From the NCBI GenBank assembly GCA_963995525.1, contig OZ023213.1, positions 13,887,469 to 13,951,468 on the forward strand: 64,000 bases of DNA, in the 5' to 3' direction. Shown piece after piece: positions 1 through 12,479 of the stretch (position 1 is the stretch's first letter; every line of letters starts with the position of its first letter). The notes below the pieces were generated by a model. The model did no database searches. It worked only from the letters and a program-made list of their open reading frames with translations, and was not told the origin of the DNA. This DNA is from Escarpia spicata. Lineage: Eukaryota > Annelida > Polychaeta > Sabellida > Siboglinidae. A program made the position numbers and the translations under genes.

Positions 1-226
1 CTAATACAGCATTTATTTTACAAGAAACACTAATAATTATTTCGTCTCCGAATATTTTGCCTTGTTTCAACTTGCAAATGAACAGTAAGTTATGTGCATT
101 CAAGTATTAGCAATAACAAAATATAATTTGAATAATGTTGCAGGAATGTATAAACCTTTGGCATCCTGTCTATATATGACTGTTAACTTAATGTCACTGC
201 TACAAGACATATATAAGTATACATAC

Positions 227-298
227 CTATCTTGAGACGAGATATGACCTTCACTGGAACAGCTGGTGAAATGCACTTGCCACTCGGCCACTTATATA
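227..298 (-). promoter_or_regulatory. TATA box and non-coding exon 1 of a family gene extending off the left edge
   Basis: Read on the minus strand, a TATATAAG box (291-298) is followed about 30 bases later by a short exon whose sequence is shared with the 5' ends of the genes at 19.8, 43.9 and 46.4 kb. The shared part holds an E-box CAGCTG (260-265) and an AGGTCA core (245-250). The exon ends at a GTATGT donor (221-226), so bases 1-226 are the first intron and the coding exons lie left of the window. The gene body is inferred, not seen; a solitary duplicated promoter is the alternative. Confidence 0.7.
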
Positions 299-1204
299 GG
301 CTTTAATAAATACAGTTCTGGTTGAATCCAATGACATGAGGGGGTGCAAGCAAGTACTATATCTGCCAGCTGTCATCGTAGCTGTTTTTATGACGTCGGT
401 CTGCCAGACTTCAAGTGCGTGACAACGTTGACGTAATTGGATATACCTTTGTTAAACACCAAGTACGTTTTTAGGAATTGCCGCGCTCAGCCACCCCGTT
501 ATGAAATGCTACTAAGAATGGCTGGCCCGTTTCGGGCAACATGCTTGTAGTCTATAGTGATAACTTAATATAGTTGTGAGTATTGTATTATATAATGTTG
601 CCAACATTTTTCTAAATATAATTCACTCTGTTAAATCACTGTTTGTGAAAATAAATTAAGTAAATTGCTACCAGAGCAACAACATCAGTTTGAAGGTGGT
701 GTGCAACATCTGTCAAACATTTTATGTTAATTTGTGCCTACGAAGAAGTTGGGTTCAAATATAAACAGTTGTGTCTTATTAAACCTTTGTCAGTGCACAC
801 ATTTACTTTGGCATGGCGGAAACAGTGTACCTGCAGGTGGAGTTATTTTATCAGAAATTGTAAAAAAATTATGGGAACGTTGCGCTAAACACTAGGTTTA
901 ATTAACAATATCTTACTAGATGGCATAATTTGTGTGAAACTGGACTACGTCAAGTATATATATTTTTTATAAAATGCGACCAGAACGTAACGTGGTATCG
1001 CTAATTGTTATTTGTATTGCTCTTCATGAATATTTAAAAAAATACTTGGTGGATAGTTACAGTTAACAATCGTCATTGGAGAATACCTTCAAATCCGAGA
1101 CGTGAAAAAGACGGCAAAAAGACAACGTTACTGACACATGTAGCTACGGTCGCAGACATTGCGTGTTTGCTCCTACAAGCACATCATTTTAAACTGTCGA
1201 AAAA
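299..1204. other. Upstream flank, nothing recognised
   Basis: This is AT-rich sequence upstream of the left-edge gene. I see no convincing exon, RNA gene or transposon. Reading frames here are short and lack family motifs. Confidence 0.5.
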
Positions 1205-1515
1205 CACTGTCACGCAAAGCTTCTTCTTCTCACTATTATTCTTCTCCTTGCACCCTTGAGGGTGGGGTCCACGCCTTTTGGTAGCTTCGTGTGCTTTGCT
1301 TGTTAATATTGTCCATCTCCCTCTGCCATATGCAATCATGATGTACCTTTCATTTTGGTTCGTACCTGCCCTCCCAATATCTCATTTCAAGCTGTTGTCC
1401 TCGTGTAAACTCTTGTATTCTTCTTCTTGCACCCCTGTGTTCTTTCCATGCTCTTTTTGACAGTCTATCCTCGCTCATCGTTGCACATGTCCTGCCCACC
1501 TCATTGTACTTCCAA
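1205..1515 (-). mobile_element. LINE 3'-end remnant (RTE-like C terminus)
   Basis: The minus strand, allowing for interruptions, reads like the C-terminal tail of RTE-type reverse transcriptases: 'MRWAGHV', then a basic stretch with 'GRGRWTILTSKAHEATKRRG'. Only the last hundred or so codons remain, with stops. No reverse transcriptase core is left. The clade is inferred from memory of the tail motif. Confidence 0.5.
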
Positions 1516-2261
1516 CTTATCTAATGGAGAGGTTGATTTAATTAAATGTAAGTAATTCCCACACGTTTTCATAACGCCTACACCCAATCTCGTTCCTATT
1601 TAGGAACCGGACATTTCCTCTTTTATGAATACGTAGAACTGGTAGGATAAATTAGCAAAGTAAATTAAAAATTATATAATTTATATAATAATTACATCTT
1701 CAATTATATATTTAGTGAGGCAACTTCGTCACACTGCACCGGTTGATAAGTAAAACCTGATTGGAAAATGGCTATATTAGAAACACTGTTATTCGATTGT
1801 TGTGAATGAATCCATAGTCATAATATTATCGTTATTTTGTTCCATATCAAAATGGTTTGGTGAACTGATTAATAATGACAATATTTTGTAATATATTAAT
1901 ATTCGTTCCGTTCGATAACATTTCCACCTAAGGCCATACAACAATAGTTTGTGTATTATATTACAATAGAAACACTTTACTATTTGTCACATATGCTTCA
2001 GACGATTCACGCAGAGTTATTGCGGAATAGACCCCCTGAACGGCATTCAAATAGCCTGTCTCGCCGGCAGACGTTATACTCATATGTCACATCAATATAA
2101 ACACGCACCGCACCGTTCGTGTGGCTTGGCCGCACACTATGTGTATTTGAATGGAACGCATAATTACGCGCTGGGTGTAGTATAAGCTGCATATCATGTT
2201 TTAATATCACTAAACTCGTGCACACTTTTTAAAGATGGATCAAGCGTCTCTTGGACAACAC
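1516..2261. other. AT-rich non-coding stretch
   Basis: I see no gene or recognisable element; the sequence is AT-rich with short frames only. Confidence 0.5.
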
Positions 2262-2339
2262 AAAATAGTAACTAAACACAACATTTATTTTTTTAGCAGA
2301 AGAAGAAGAAAAAGAAATGTTGTGTTTAGTTCCTATTTT
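2262..2339. repeat. Near-perfect inverted repeat (31-nt arms)
   Basis: Arms at 2262-2292 and 2309-2339 are reverse complements at 29 of 31 positions, with a 16-nt purine-rich loop. A transcript would form a strong hairpin. It could be a small palindromic MITE remnant, a hairpin RNA source or a chance foldback in AT-rich DNA; no flanking target-site duplication is clear. Confidence 0.8.
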
Positions 2340-2344
2340 TTGTG

Positions 2345-2500
2345 TGTATATATATATTCTACATTTTATAATATACATGTATATATATATATATATATAC
2401 ATATATATTTACATTATAAAATGGAAAAAATACATAAAATGTAAAGCTAAATTTTTAGGGAGCGGAAATATATATATATATATCTATATTATAAAATGTT
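2345..2500. repeat. (TA)n-rich microsatellite
   Basis: Runs of TA dinucleotides are broken by short A/T words, with local inverted symmetry around 'ATTTTATAAT'. The short frames here are low-complexity artefacts. Confidence 0.85.
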
Positions 2501-3090
2501 AAATAAATACATAAAGTGAAAAAAACATTTCAGATCCAGTACGGGGGGGGGGGGCTTGCCCCTCCCCCGCGGAAGCCCGCGGCTGGATATGTGTCGTCCG
2601 CGATACCCATGCAGCAATTCTGATATGGAATGCGAGGACGTAACTCGTTCTACTTATCAAATAGCATCAAACAGAAGCAGTCTGTGGTAAGAATTATGAC
2701 ACATTTCGGGTGGACAGTGTATTATGTTTGTTGTCGATGTGGATACCTCAATCGTGTAGCGGACCATTTGCGATACTTGTTTTAGGTACTCAAAGTGCAA
2801 TATTAATTCGAATAATAATAATGTATAATTATACTCTCACACGCGCTACAATGTGTTACGTGGTACGTCTTACTGCAATCAATATCACTGTCAATGTCCC
2901 TTGATTCGTGCATATTGGCACACGTTTCTCACACTTCATCCTACATAACGCAGATGAAATAATATTAATTATATTGTCATTGCATTGTATAAAATTATTA
3001 ATAATATAGATTTACAAGGTAACAAAACACCCGACATTTCATGTGGACGTTCGCTTCATGGCCACTGTTCTCATGTTGCATTGTGTGTCA
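2501..3090. other. Non-coding stretch with a G-run
   Basis: Holds a run of about 12 G near 2543 followed by a C-rich segment, then AT-rich sequence. No gene or element recognised. Confidence 0.5.
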
Positions 3091-3300
3091 CAAATAGTTT
3101 GTTTGTCTCATAGAGAAGCGCTCAGTGCAGTTGTTGGGTTTTGACAGATATTAGTAAAACAGCTAGTTTTTTGTCTCATAGAGAAGCACTTAGTGCAGTT
3201 GTTGGGTTTTGACAGATATTAGTAAAACAAATAGTTGTTTGTCTCACAGAGAAGCGCTCAGTGCAGTTGTGGGGTTTTGACAGATATTAGTAAAACAGTA
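3091..3300. repeat. Three-copy tandem repeat, unit 68-69 bp
   Basis: Three consecutive copies start near 3091, 3160 and 3228. Each contains 'GAGAAGC', 'CAGTTG' and 'GACAGATATTAGTAAAACA'. Copies differ by a few substitutions and one short indel. Confidence 0.9.
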
Positions 3301-4319
3301 GTTGTTATGGTTGCAACAATTACTCAAACGACTCTTCGAATACAACACACGCAATAGGAATAAAAACAAGAAGCGCAGTATTAGGTAAAGGTCACTTCAG
3401 TACGCGATGTAGTAAACTCTGATTTTTATGGCGTTGTAGTTGAAAATAATGAAATATATAACGCCTTTATCACGCAACGGGTCGGTATGGAAATGTGACT
3501 AAAGCTTTGTAAAGCATGGGTTCATTTCAAACGTATTCAACTTGCACAACGATTAAAGGAAAAAACCACAAAGATGATACATGATTAACAGAAGCTACGT
3601 ATGCTAATGTGTCCAGCATTAATTATATCACGTATATGGCACTCACGCCCACGCGCATTTACGCACTTACGCGCGCGCGCACACACACGCACGTACGCGC
3701 ACGCACACTCACACATATACGCACTCACCATACATTTGTCAACAAAATCAAACGAGAAATGAGTTGTCATGCAGTGTTACGTACTTGAGTGAACGTTTTA
3801 ATATGTTTAGCTTGTGTCGTCAAACGAGGAATGGTGCACGATTAATGCGTAATAAAACACGCGTTCTGGTACGGGTGTGTTGCGCTGGAGCTACGTACTG
3901 GTGGACAGTATTTACATTCCTGATTGGTAGTAGCATTACTACCAAAATGACCATTTCTTAATATACGTTTTTGCTTTAGTATTTGCAATTTTTATGCATT
4001 GCGATGGATGGAATATATCCCATGCATGAACAGATCCAATCACCACAGAAACAATATGTTTTCTGAACGCACTGATATAGTACTGGTAGTTCGCGATGCG
4101 TGATACTCTTTTCAATATGTACAAAAAGAAGAACAGTTATCAATATGTTCTCAATTGACAATTCTCAATTGAACGCAATACGTGTTCGCAGGTCGGACGA
4201 GTGTCAAGAAAAACACACAAACGGTATATTTGAGGGGTAACTCCTAATAACAGCCAGAATGAAATGGCAAAATGTTTACACCAGAAAAACCGCACCTCGG
4301 ATGGATGCATGAGAACGAC

Positions 4320-4560
4320 ATAATGTCAAAGCTGTTTGCGTGACAGGTTGTTTTTTAAATCACTGCTGAATACATATTTTATTTGGCTACCATTACTTTG
4401 AACATTGTGTTTACCACCTACAGCGAGAAACAAGAAAAGGGTGTGAGTTGTTCTAACGCCACGAACATCAACTAAAAGGAACGATGTCACGCACATTGGA
4501 TATACGCACATCTTCCTGGTGCTACCGAAATTATGTTTCCACTACACGAAAGCTGATTGC
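4320..4560. repeat. Dispersed duplicated block, copy 1
   Basis: Shares ordered blocks in the same orientation with 54440-54665, including 'ACGATGTCACGCACA' and 'TGGTGCTACCGAAA' followed by 'CTACACGAAA'. Weaker similarity may extend leftwards to the CA/CG-rich tract near 3650. It carries no coding motif. Its nature (old segmental duplication or non-autonomous transposon) is unknown. Confidence 0.65.
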
Positions 4561-4966
4561 ATGCACAAACATGAACGTCAACCGATATTCGTACAGTAGA
4601 GAAGCATGCAGTATGGACACACTAAACACGCGATTTACACATGCATGTTGATGTTTATTATGACGTCATATTTGTATATGCACATCGTTATGAAGGAAGG
4701 CCACTAAAGGTACGGAGTGGTGGTAGCAGAATCGTAGAGATAAAACTTCGGATTTGCGTTTTATTCAGAACAGTTCGTGTGTTACCAAAGTAGGCCTACT
4801 GAGATAGCATCATGGTAGATTAGCTACATTCGCATTAATGTTACAGTAGCTATATGACCTGGCTACGTACGATGAAAAGACGTGCTCTACATGCCACGCC
4901 TATTCCACAGGATATCTACAATGCCAAAATGTGGGTAATATTATTGCATTTACATAGTTACTTTAC

Positions 4967-5215
4967 TTACTTACATAAGTTAACCATGTAACGTGGTTTT
5001 ATGACGAGTTGTTTCCTTTGTTTTATATCTGCCATTATTGAAGTCAGATAAGTTTTACCGATACCGGTGTCCCCCTCAATGGTATCTCTCAGCGTCGTCA
5101 TCGAGCGACCTCTTCGCCAAAGTTTATCGGGCTTCCATAGGAGAAGTCTCATAGTTATTTCAGCGCGACGCATCATCAACGACGCTGCTGCATGGCGGCG
5201 GAGAAGAGTGGCAGA
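4967..5215 (-). mobile_element. LINE reverse transcriptase C-terminal remnant
   Basis: The minus-strand frame contains 'WRRGRSMTTLRDTIEGDTGI' and then 'LTSIMADIKQRKQLV'. This matches the arrangement 'RRGRP..TF.D.l..DTG' plus 'l...M.DR..W..lv' that ends many LINE ORF2 proteins. Only about 60 codons survive. Clade uncertain. Confidence 0.6.
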
Positions 5216-5650
5216 TTGCCATATAATTCCTGATTGGTGACATGATCACACCAGGATACTTTGTACAGTTTGCGTCGTAGGCTGTCAAGTGGCTTCCTGT
5301 GTGTTCATGTCAGCGTTGCTGATTTCAAGCCATATATAAGAATTGACGCAACAGTGGTCATGGAGATATTTTGTTTGGTGTATCTGCGTACTGATGATCG
5401 CCATGGATTACCCAGGGCACGAATTGCTGCCTACGCTTGTGCTTTTGTATACTAAATGCAATGTCGACATTTAGTGTAGGAGCCGATGTATTTAAAAACT
5501 TATATATTCTCTAGATGACTCCTATCTAAGCTGTATAGTTTACGATTTATATTTAAATTGATGTGCATGTATTTGATTTTGTTTGTATTGAGATCTAATC
5601 TAGTAACATTACAAACAATTTCTACTTGTGGCGTAGAATGTGTAAGTGTA

Positions 5651-5657
<7 letters not shown>

Positions 5658-5681
<24 letters not shown>

Positions 5682-5772
5682 TGTGTATATGTATGTGCGT
5701 GTGTTGTGTATATGTATGTGCGTGTTTTGCGTGTTGTGTGCGTGAGTTGTGTGTGTGTTTGTGTTTGTGTGT

Positions 5773-5852
<80 letters not shown>

Positions 5853-5853
5853 A
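5658..5853. repeat. (TG)n microsatellite
   Basis: Long TG tract with a few interruptions. It lies 160-350 bases beyond the poly(A) region of the decayed family gene, the same relative position as the (GT)n tract beyond the 17 kb gene, so it probably predates the duplication. The Cys/Val or Thr/His frames here are artefacts. Confidence 0.95.
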
Positions 5854-6177
5854 CGTATATCCGAAATACATGTTATTCATCTTGTTCTATTGATATAGCT
5901 GCATTATTTGCATGCACTCGTACACACTGTAATCGCATACGTAATGTACGTGCTTCCCTTTTCAAGTAAAACAAAAAAGTTTTAATTGCATCATCTATCA
6001 CACATCAGAAACTTTAATGACTCAATTGTACAGATTGGAATTTGTTTAAAATACTACAAGTTTTGCATATCTAAAACGAAGAAACACATGCATGACGTTC
6101 AGGATTCTGTCAACAACGACAGAGGACAATGTATGTGATGTGAGGTAAAGGAACGATCATCAGTTGTTGTCCGATCG

Positions 6178-6581
<404 letters not shown>

Positions 6582-7528
6582 TCGATGGTTCCATACCGTA
6601 GCACTGTTCACGGGCGCGTCTCTCGCTGACATACATGTCTTCTGTAGTATAAGTAGGGACGGCGACGGGGACAACGGCGGTTGATCACGGCGAATCTGCC
6701 CTCGCACTTCACAAAGCCGCTGCATCCTCCGTTTCCACACATTGACGGCTGGTAGCCATCGTCCTTCTCACCGAACACCTCGTATCAAGCTGGCTACAAC
6801 ATATTTCGCTATTTTACTGGCCGTAGTTCAGAGTGTTTATGTTCATGACACTCATTTAACGTTATTATATTGACAACACAAAAAACATAGATAACATGAG
6901 CCAGTGTATTACTTATACCCATTTAGCGTCAAGCTTATATATAGATATAAAGAACAAATAATAGTTTACTGATCATCGCAATGAAATTGCGTTTCTGCCT
7001 GTGTAACGCATACTATTATATTATATATTAATGTCGTATGAGCTGATGAGCATAACTGTCGTATATTAGGTATTTAATAACCAATGTTAACAAATGGAAA
7101 TCGACTTGTGGCAACGGCGTGCCTATGCGTTGAAGACTTCTCCGTAGGATGACAAATTCTGTAGGACATTAACTCCTTTTGACAGCGACAGGAGAACGGA
7201 CGTGGTTGGTTCAAAGATGGGTAGTGTCCGTCAGTCTTTCCGTAGCAAAAGTCCCGACATCGTACTGCAATTGTGGATTTGCGCTAGCTTAGAAGAAAGG
7301 AACATTGAATGTCTATGTTTCAGTTATATCTTAAATACGTTGGAATAAAAGCATACTTTACATCCATATTCCACAAGATAATTATGCCGCGCAAACGCGC
7401 AGCAGAATTATAATTAAGCAGTGGTTAAAACAAATCAACCGTCACTCAAAAGATTTGAAAATAATTAGGAAGGATGTCAAAATTTGCTATTCGTCACATG
7501 GATTTAATATATACACACTGTATATATC

Positions 7529-7560
<32 letters not shown>

Positions 7561-8129
7561 TATTTATCGTAACATGTCAAGGCCTAACGTAGCTAAAACG
7601 TATTATGTTACGCACTAAGTAGATCAATTTTGCATGGATATGTGTTTGATACTCACGACATCTATCCCTTACGAGGTAGTCACGGGATGTCGGGCAGTAC
7701 ACTCATTATAGATTGGGACGACCACAGATCGATGTCTTTTTCCGATACAAGTGTCATCGCATCCTATTAGATGTGCGAAAGAAAACGTAAACTTATTTTA
7801 ATGTGTGATGTAAAAACAAATAAAGGCATGTTTTTATGTAGCGCTGTCAAGCTGCTTAAAGCAATTTACACTTTACTCCCAGGAAGACTTGCTTAACGGA
7901 ACAACAAATCGGTTTATTAATAATATGTTTTAGTTCTTTGCAATCAAAAAAGATTGAATAAAATACAGTAAAATATGATAAAATATTCGATTTAAAATAT
8001 ATGATTAAATAGTTAATTAACTAAAAAGGACACATAGACATACATCCATAACGTGTAGTGTTATATGCAGCTTTTGGTTAAAAAGTCACCAATATAGGAG
8101 TTCTTAGTTCTGTTTGTTTTCACTTTGGG

Positions 8130-9840
8130 TAAGATAAGATGAGATAAGATAAGATAGTGCTTTATTGTCTCAAGTATGGAGTTGATACATTTGTCTCGGG
8201 TGAGAACAGACATGACTGCATTACGTACATAAAACCATTCGATAAAAACAGCAAATAAATAATAAATAACACATGCATACGAAAGATTGATTCTAAAACG
8301 ACAAGTGACGCTATGGCAGCAGGCATCATGAATTACGTTATTTAATGGACAGTGGCACGAATGAGTATTAAACCTGCACCGATGAGTTCTATTACGTCTG
8401 CTAGATGGCAGGGTATCTTATACCATGTCGTGTATTATGCGTTATTCCCCGTGGTGTTTGCAGGAGTTTGTGCAGTGTGTGCTACTTTTGTTCGATTTGT
8501 GTAAAGAAAAGTTCACGAAAGTCCTTCAATATATATGCACGTGTCATCTACGTTTTTGTAGGAATCGCACGCTGTTTGTAGGTCGTTTATCATGAGGACA
8601 AAAAGTACGTGGCCTAGATTTGTGCCTTGTGGGACGCCTCCGTGGATATAGTTCCAGTTGGATACTGTGTTGCACATTTTCACTTATTGGGTCCTTTCGG
8701 TGAGATCACTAGTAATACATTTCATAAGTACATCAGGGAGACCAGAATGTTATGATTGATTAGATCGAATACTTTTTAGAAGTCAAAGAGTAGTATCCTA
8801 GCAAACTGCTTGGATGCATCCATCTGTGCATGTATCACACTGGTGCAAAATGTCAACGAGAGCGTGAGTAGTGGATGACTTCTTAATGGAGCCATATTGG
8901 TTTGGGTCGACTTTTTCATGCACAACGTCCCAGACCCATTTCACTATGAACTGTTTCATTACTTTGCAGAGTACAACAGTTAAAGAGATTGATCTCAGAC
9001 CCGTTTCAATTTGATCTGGTGGTTGCTTTTTCGGTAGGGGACAGGCGTACGCAGAACGCCAAATACATGGAACATGCCCCCCCCCCCCCCCCCCGAAGTG
9101 AGCTGTTGTAAACTGCAGCAACTGGGCTGTCAAGCAACGTGGAGAAATCTTTAAAGACCCAGCTTGGTAGAGAGTCTGGGCAAGATGCTTTATTCATATC
9201 AAGTTTGTGAAGATGACGTTCCACCTCATCAACCGTGATCATGTATTTGGTGGGCACCGATGGCACTTAAAAATGGGGGTATTCGTTGTCACCACTCAAT
9301 GCAGGTAAATGGGCACTCACTAACTTAAATAAATCGTTTATCCGTTGGCTGACTTCCTGGAGGTCAACATCACACACTTGATTGGAAAGGTGAAATTGTC
9401 GCGGTGACTTGTGAGGGCGAAGCGAGACCCACAACGTCTCCATATCATGTGTCTGTAATTCTGTCCACTCTTTAAAGCGGATGTCAAGTATCCGGGTATA
9501 CGAATGGACTCATTTCATGTTTGTATTTAATATTACTGGCAGATGCCATTTTACCGTTGACACTAGACGGTTGGCAGAGGATGTCAGTCTTGTTGACACA
9601 ATCACACAAATAGGTCGGCGCATGCGTGCTCCTCCACGGCACCCCCGACGGGTGGGCCCGTGTAACTCCACACCAGCGTTGCAGGCAGCTCTCCAGGGGC
9701 CATTGTTCAAGCGAATTTGTCTGCTGGGGCGCAGACGATGCAGACATTCAGTTGTGAGGGAAGTCATGCTTGTCGCGAAATTTTTTCTAGCTGTTGTGGT
9801 CACGGCTGAACGCATCAGCATGGTGGAATGGCAAGTGCAT
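8130..9840 (-). mobile_element. Degenerate LINE with reverse transcriptase fragments
   Basis: In minus-strand order the pieces are an Arg-rich N-terminal segment (9510-9821), an endonuclease/linker piece with 'ETLWVSLRPHKSPRQF' (about 9390-9480), 'VDEVERHLHKLDMNKASCPD' (about 9180-9250), 'HALVDILHQCDTCTD' (about 8820-8870), 'LLFDF.KVFDLINHNIL' (about 8750-8790) and 'GGVPQGTNLG' (about 8620-8650). The order is that of a Jockey/CR1-group ORF2. Stops, frameshifts and a poly-C run (about 9078-9094) break it. It ends in a (TTATC)n-like tail near 8135-8155, typical of LINE 3' ends. It sits just upstream of the decayed family gene and may have removed or displaced its 5' exons. Confidence 0.75.
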
Positions 9841-9959
9841 ACAAGAAATATAGTCTAAAATTACAGTAAAAAACGTAGATACTTGCCGAATCAAACAGTC
9901 CAGCAGGATCTTGATACCTTCATAAAACTATGTGTCAAATTCGAAAATTGTAAAAACAA

Positions 9960-10258
9960 GTTGATTTTATTAGAAATTCACACTGATCGGGGAGCCTTTA
10001 ACAGATGCAGCCAATAGTTGCAAACTAGTTCACACCAATTTCTTTTGAATGCATTCAGCCACGTTGCAATTAACGCGCAAACCATATTCGTACACAAACA
10101 TCCACCACAGTGTATAGCCAGGTACGCATGTAACTGAGTGAACTGAAGCAACATAGAGTGAACGAACTTGCCCAATGTTCGAAACGGCAGCAGAGGTTTC
10201 GACCCAGGTTTACTGAATTGAGATGTTGGTGCTCAAGCCACTACGCCACTGCGCTCCA
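9960..10258 (-). mobile_element. tRNA-derived SINE, copy 1
   Basis: The minus strand starts with a tRNA-like head: an A-box-like 'GTGGCGTAGTGGCTTGAGC' and a B-box-like 'GGGTCGAAACC'. The body then matches the SINE at 62961-63295, sharing 'AAGTTCGTTCAC', 'CTATGTTG' and 'CAGTTCACTCAG'. The 3' tail is degraded. Confidence 0.8.
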
Positions 10259-11534
10259 TATGTACATACGAGAGTCTTCCACCAATTAGCAGTAGTCATT
10301 TAAACACGTGGAATAGCTTTTTGTAATTTTAAATAACCGTATCATGTTATGCGTTAGCTAACTGGTTACCCTACCCACAAAATATACCCCTTAGACGTGA
10401 ACGTTATCCAAATCGATGCATTATGTTAATGGATTGCATATACTGGGATATCAGCATAACATAATTCCACAACAAACTAAGACATACATCAGTGCAACAT
10501 GTGTATCGTTTACTTTGATACACCCTCGTGTGAACTGCAATGTTGTTGTTATTTACTGTTATTGCAGTTTCGAAGAATTAGATGGCACAATAAGTACATG
10601 TTTATCTAATTGCCGACGAAATTACATGCTGATAGCTATGTTAATGAAGGAACAGTTTACTTGAGTGTGACAACGTATGCGGTTGCCTCAACCAACACTG
10701 TCAAGGCAGTCTTCGTCATAGTTGCAGAATGAATACGCTATTAAATGCCATCATGTGCTAACAATTCCTATGACATGAAACGTAGTAGGTATATTCGTTA
10801 GTTGCAATCATGATAATACATGCTGACGCACAAACCATAAAAGGCAGTAATCTCTCATGCATTGTATTCGGTAAGCGCACCAGCCAAGACGTAATATCAT
10901 AGATATAACGTGTAAACAAAGTAAGCTATAACTAAAACCATCGTTGAAACTTAGGTTTTTTCCATACCGCATACTCAACAGTAAAGTTATGTAAACTGCT
11001 GCATAATTACCAAACCAATGTCTGAGTAAATACAAATCAAGAAGAAGGAGGGGAACTTCAGGTGGTGAATTGGTTTGAATTTGGTGCAGCAAACATGCAA
11101 AAATATAAGGATATTTGATCAATATAAGTTATATTATTGAGTGTGTAGCATACATAACGTAATTATAGATATATATTAAGCAATATTTTTTGTTAAAAGT
11201 TAGCTAGAGGGAGTAATCTAGGATAGATTAAAAGAAGGCGATTTGTAAGCGATAATTGGGGACGTTAATGTAATCGGAACGTTGTTTACAAAATAGGTCA
11301 CTGGCGAAGTTAGCCTAACGTGAACGACAATAGAATAGCGTTATTTCAGATAATCGATGTAGTTAGATGAGTAATTAAAACCTGAAGTAACAATATTTTA
11401 AAGTGTATATTAGTACACAGGAAACAGTCTTTGTAAAGGCTACCTTGTATCTAAGCCTAACTTGAATACATTGTCATCGACATCGTAACTAGGTAAGGCA
11501 CGGTGTGTCACTGTGTGTTAACAAATATAACTAA
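10259..11534. other. Non-coding stretch, nothing recognised
   Basis: AT-rich sequence between a SINE and a LINE. No splice-compatible coding exon, RNA gene or transposon motif is apparent. The right part (from about 11200) may be the 5' UTR of the CR1-like element; its exact start is not visible. Confidence 0.4.
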
Positions 11535-11625
11535 CTATAACCTAAACAATCTGGTGTAAATTGTAGACAGAAAAGTCTTTTCAAAGACTATATAAAAACT
11601 ATTTTGAACATAAATTAATTCTGAT

Positions 11626-12456
11626 ATGGCATCTTGCAAGCGGCAACTCAGGGCAAAACGACACTTAGTTTGCAAAGACTGCCAGAGCTGGGTGGATTTT
11701 GCGTTGTCTGGCTGTCCAAAATCATGGGCAGAGACAAAAGATGACGGATTCACCTTTCGGTGTATGGGGTGTTTGAGGGTGGAATGTCTGATGAAGGAGG
11801 TGTGTAAGTTAACGGATATACTGAAGGAGATGGAGTTGTGACTCAGCATAGAAATAGATGGAGCAGAGAGGGATGACGTGGAGACAGTTGAACATTCTAC
11901 AACACAGAAGGAGCTGAGTTGTGACACGGAGACTGAAGAAAGGAGACTGAGAGGAGGGAAGGTGACCGGTGTGAAAGAACAAGACATTGAGAAGACAGAG
12001 GGACGGAGGAAAAGTGTTCGGCAGAGGAAAAGAAAACGGGTCAGTGGGGATAGATCAACAGGTAGTCAGACTGTAAAGAACGAGGAGAGACGCGACAGCG
12101 ATACAGGTGGTGAAGAGGTAGATACCACAGAGGCAGATGGTAAGACTGAGACAGAAGACTGATGGAAGAAGTGTTCAGCAAAAAACAGAAAACATGACAG
12201 GCGTGAAGGTGACGGGGAGAAAGTGACTGTAGCGAAGGAGGTAGCCGGAGAAAAGGGATGGGAGAGGAGAGAAGAAAATGTGATGGGAGGAAATATGAAG
12301 GGGCGAAAGGAAGTGAGAGTAAATGTGCTAGAAGATGACAGGAGGAAAGGGGACAAGAGAAAACGCGACAGGAAAGAAGGGAATGGAAGAGAATGTGACA
12401 GGAGAGAAGACGGCAAGAGGAAAAGACAACAACCAGACATATGCAAACCGGAGTAG
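11626..12456 (+). pseudogene. LINE ORF1 remnant with PHD-like zinc motif
   Basis: The first frame (11626-11841) contains 'CKDCQSW', then a Cys about 12 residues on, then 'FRCMGC': paired CxxC motifs around a conserved Trp, like the PHD-type fingers reported in ORF1 of CR1-group elements. It then reads through interrupted frames (11878-12162 and 12223-12456) that are very rich in Lys, Arg and Glu, suiting a nucleic-acid-binding linker. Stops and frame changes separate the parts. The nucleotide sequence is strongly purine-biased. Confidence 0.65.
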
Positions 12457-12479
12457 CTACTCCGAGGCAGTGATTGAGG

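Noticed and set aside
100..291. 63-codon minus-strand frame at the left edge as a coding exon
   Set aside because: It overlaps the conserved non-coding exon 1 and intron; the other family members have no coding potential there.
5500..5893. Open frames of 100+ codons rich in Thr/His or Cys/Val
   Set aside because: They are translations of (TG)n; no non-repeat coding signal. The same applies at 16580-17071, 21436-21894, 38359-39432 and 50775-51248.
9484..9858. Overlapping 87-125-codon frames on both strands as host genes
   Set aside because: The minus strand continues into LINE linker and reverse transcriptase motifs in order, so this is the N-terminal part of that LINE.
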